Positions 60,593 through 61,265 of a stretch of DNA of 61,265 nt are shown piece by piece. The translations under genes were made by a program, and so were the position numbers. Location: contig CAYRCU010000004.1 of NCBI GenBank assembly GCA_964422865.1, positions 1 to 61,265 of the forward strand. The letters are read 5' to 3'. Below the pieces are notes generated by a model. The model did not search any database and was not told the origin of the DNA. It saw only the letters and a program-made list of their open reading frames with translations. Within the stretch, counting starts at the first letter, position 1; every line of letters starts with the position of its first letter. The DNA comes from CAYRCU01 sp964422865 (GTDB taxonomy: Bacteria; Patescibacteriota; Microgenomatia; UBA8517).

Positions 60593-61193
60593 TATTGGTT
60601 TGCAAACAAAGGTTTATAAGCTGGAGTGTGGGGTTGCCGTTTTTTTGGAGAGCTGTGAGTGTTTTTTGAGCTTTTTCGAGTGGAAAAGCGAGATTGGGAG
60701 TTTTTTTCATTAATTTATATCCCCCAAGGATTAGGGAAGTCGTAAATTCCACTGCCTCTTCCCTACCCTTTATTCTTGAAATTGTTTCGAGCTTTTTGAT
60801 GGTGGACTGGGAGAAAAATTTTTTTGCTTTTTTAATTTCTTCTCTTGAGATTTTGGGTTGATTGTTGATGTTAATCAATTGACAGCGAGAGAGAATTGTG
60901 GGGAGGACGGAGTTTTCTGAGCTTGCCGTGAGGATGTAGATAAGATTTTCTTGAGGCTCTTCAAGGGATTTTAGAAACGCGTTTTGCGCGGGTTCTGAGG
61001 CTTTGTCAAATTCTTTAATTATTACTGCAGTTTTTTGATTCAGGGAGAGGCGGGTGAATCTTCCAAGGGCGCGCACATCATCAATTTTTTTAAGTTCGAA
61101 TGGATATGGCTTTGCGTCAAAATTATCAAGAAAGTCTTTAATTTTTCGGTCAGCCGCCTTGTTTGTGCGACTTGTTATGAGAAAAGCGTGCAT
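60585..61193 (-). CDS. holB: DNA polymerase III delta'-like subunit without P-loop
   Basis: 202 residues. AAA+ clamp-loader part: FDKASEPAQNAFLKSLEEP, YILTASSENSVLPTILSRCQLI with the SRC arginine finger. The usual N-terminal GPxGxGK is absent (MHAFLITSRTNKAADRK), as expected for the non-hydrolysing delta' in some bacteria. The start is ATG 61193; TTG 61232 lies in the upstream gene's end. Shorter than usual (over 300), so domains II-III may be reduced. Confidence 0.78.
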   Translation of the reverse strand: MHAFLITSRTNKAADRKIKDFLDNFDAKPYPFELKKIDDVRALGRFTRLSLNQKTAVIIKEFDKASEPAQNAFLKSLEEPQENLIYILTASSENSVLPTILSRCQLININNQPKISREEIKKAKKFFSQSTIKKLETISRIKGREEAVEFTTSLILGGYKLMKKTPNLAFPLEKAQKTLTALQKNGNPTLQLINLCLQTNTF

Positions 61194-61213
61194 ATTTGTG
61201 TTTTTGTTACGGA

Positions 61214-61265
61214 TTAATCTCCCTCCACACAATCCTTTTTCGTGAAAGGTTTCTGGGGTAGTTCA
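61214..61265 (-). CDS. C-terminal end of an unidentified gene, partial
   Basis: The minus-strand frame ending in TAA (61214-61216) is open to the window edge and encodes ELPQKPFTKKDCVEGD. It ends 20 bases before the delta' start, as in an operon. Too short for a family call. Confidence 0.35.
   Translation of the reverse strand, partial: ELPQKPFTKKDCVEGD

Overview
The window is compact bacterial chromosome (about 67 protein genes and one tRNA in 61 kb). Genes are usually separated by fewer than 60 bases or overlap by 1-17. TGA works as a stop and tryptophan is TGG, so this is code 11. The best fit is a Candidate Phyla Radiation (Patescibacteria) bacterium, perhaps a Microgenomates-like lineage. 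This is an inference from an archaeal/eukaryotic-type ProRS, the absence of rplI after rpsF-ssb-rpsR, several trimmed housekeeping proteins (YchF without its coiled-coil domain, a release factor without domain 1, a clamp-loader delta' without a P-loop), many membrane-anchored extracytoplasmic proteins of unknown role, and no biosynthetic operons.

Layout. 1-8586: housekeeping run (M50 protease, proS, HIT, yqeY, ybeY, dnaX, ybaB, cyclophilin, recR, cysS). 8617-10462: three envelope proteins of unknown role. 10474-12696: small gene, histidine phosphatase, GT-C glycosyltransferase. 12705-14839: two-component system and a small secreted protein that share an operator. 14975-20131: very divergent IMP-dehydrogenase-like protein, then two unrecognised proteins of 250 and 860 residues. 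20222-20727: RHH/RelE toxin-antitoxin. 20742-25092: ychF, rpsF-ssb-rpsR, CtpA and HtrA proteases. 25062-29282 (minus): release factor, rpmE, transporter, hisS, anchored beta protein. 29412-34412: MBL hydrolase, dnaB, secreted six-bladed propeller, tRNA-Leu(CAA), efp. 34409-41446: membrane proteins, DksA-like, RluA-like, CPA2 antiporter, LytR-like, TPR, yebC. 41447-42234: about 0.75 kb without a recognisable gene. 42235-43692: tyrosine recombinase and TrpR-like regulator. 43727-52622 (minus): gyrA, secreted propeller, PspC, RecB-like nuclease, beta-CASP RNase, methyltransferase. 52718-55397: SurA-N-like, NAGPA-like and M16 proteins. 55389-61265 (minus): MBL, hppA, gyrB, delta'. A repeat array lies at 60277-60592.

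Transcription signals are unusually legible. About 30 genes have a TATAAT-like box ending 6-10 bases before the start codon, often with a TTGACA-like box 16-18 bases further up, so their mRNAs should be leaderless or nearly so. This pattern also fixes many starts. A second class (gyrA, gyrB, hppA, the IMPDH-like gene) has a promoter whose predicted start point falls at the first base of a hairpin. A third, small class keeps a leader with a Shine-Dalgarno sequence (14486, 51835).

The strongest regulatory observation is an identical 17-base direct-repeat operator at the same distance from the -10 box in front of the response-regulator gene and of the small secreted-protein gene. Other operator candidates precede the TA pair, the TrpR-like gene and the SurA-N-like gene. 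All functions are read from sequence by eye; no database search was run.
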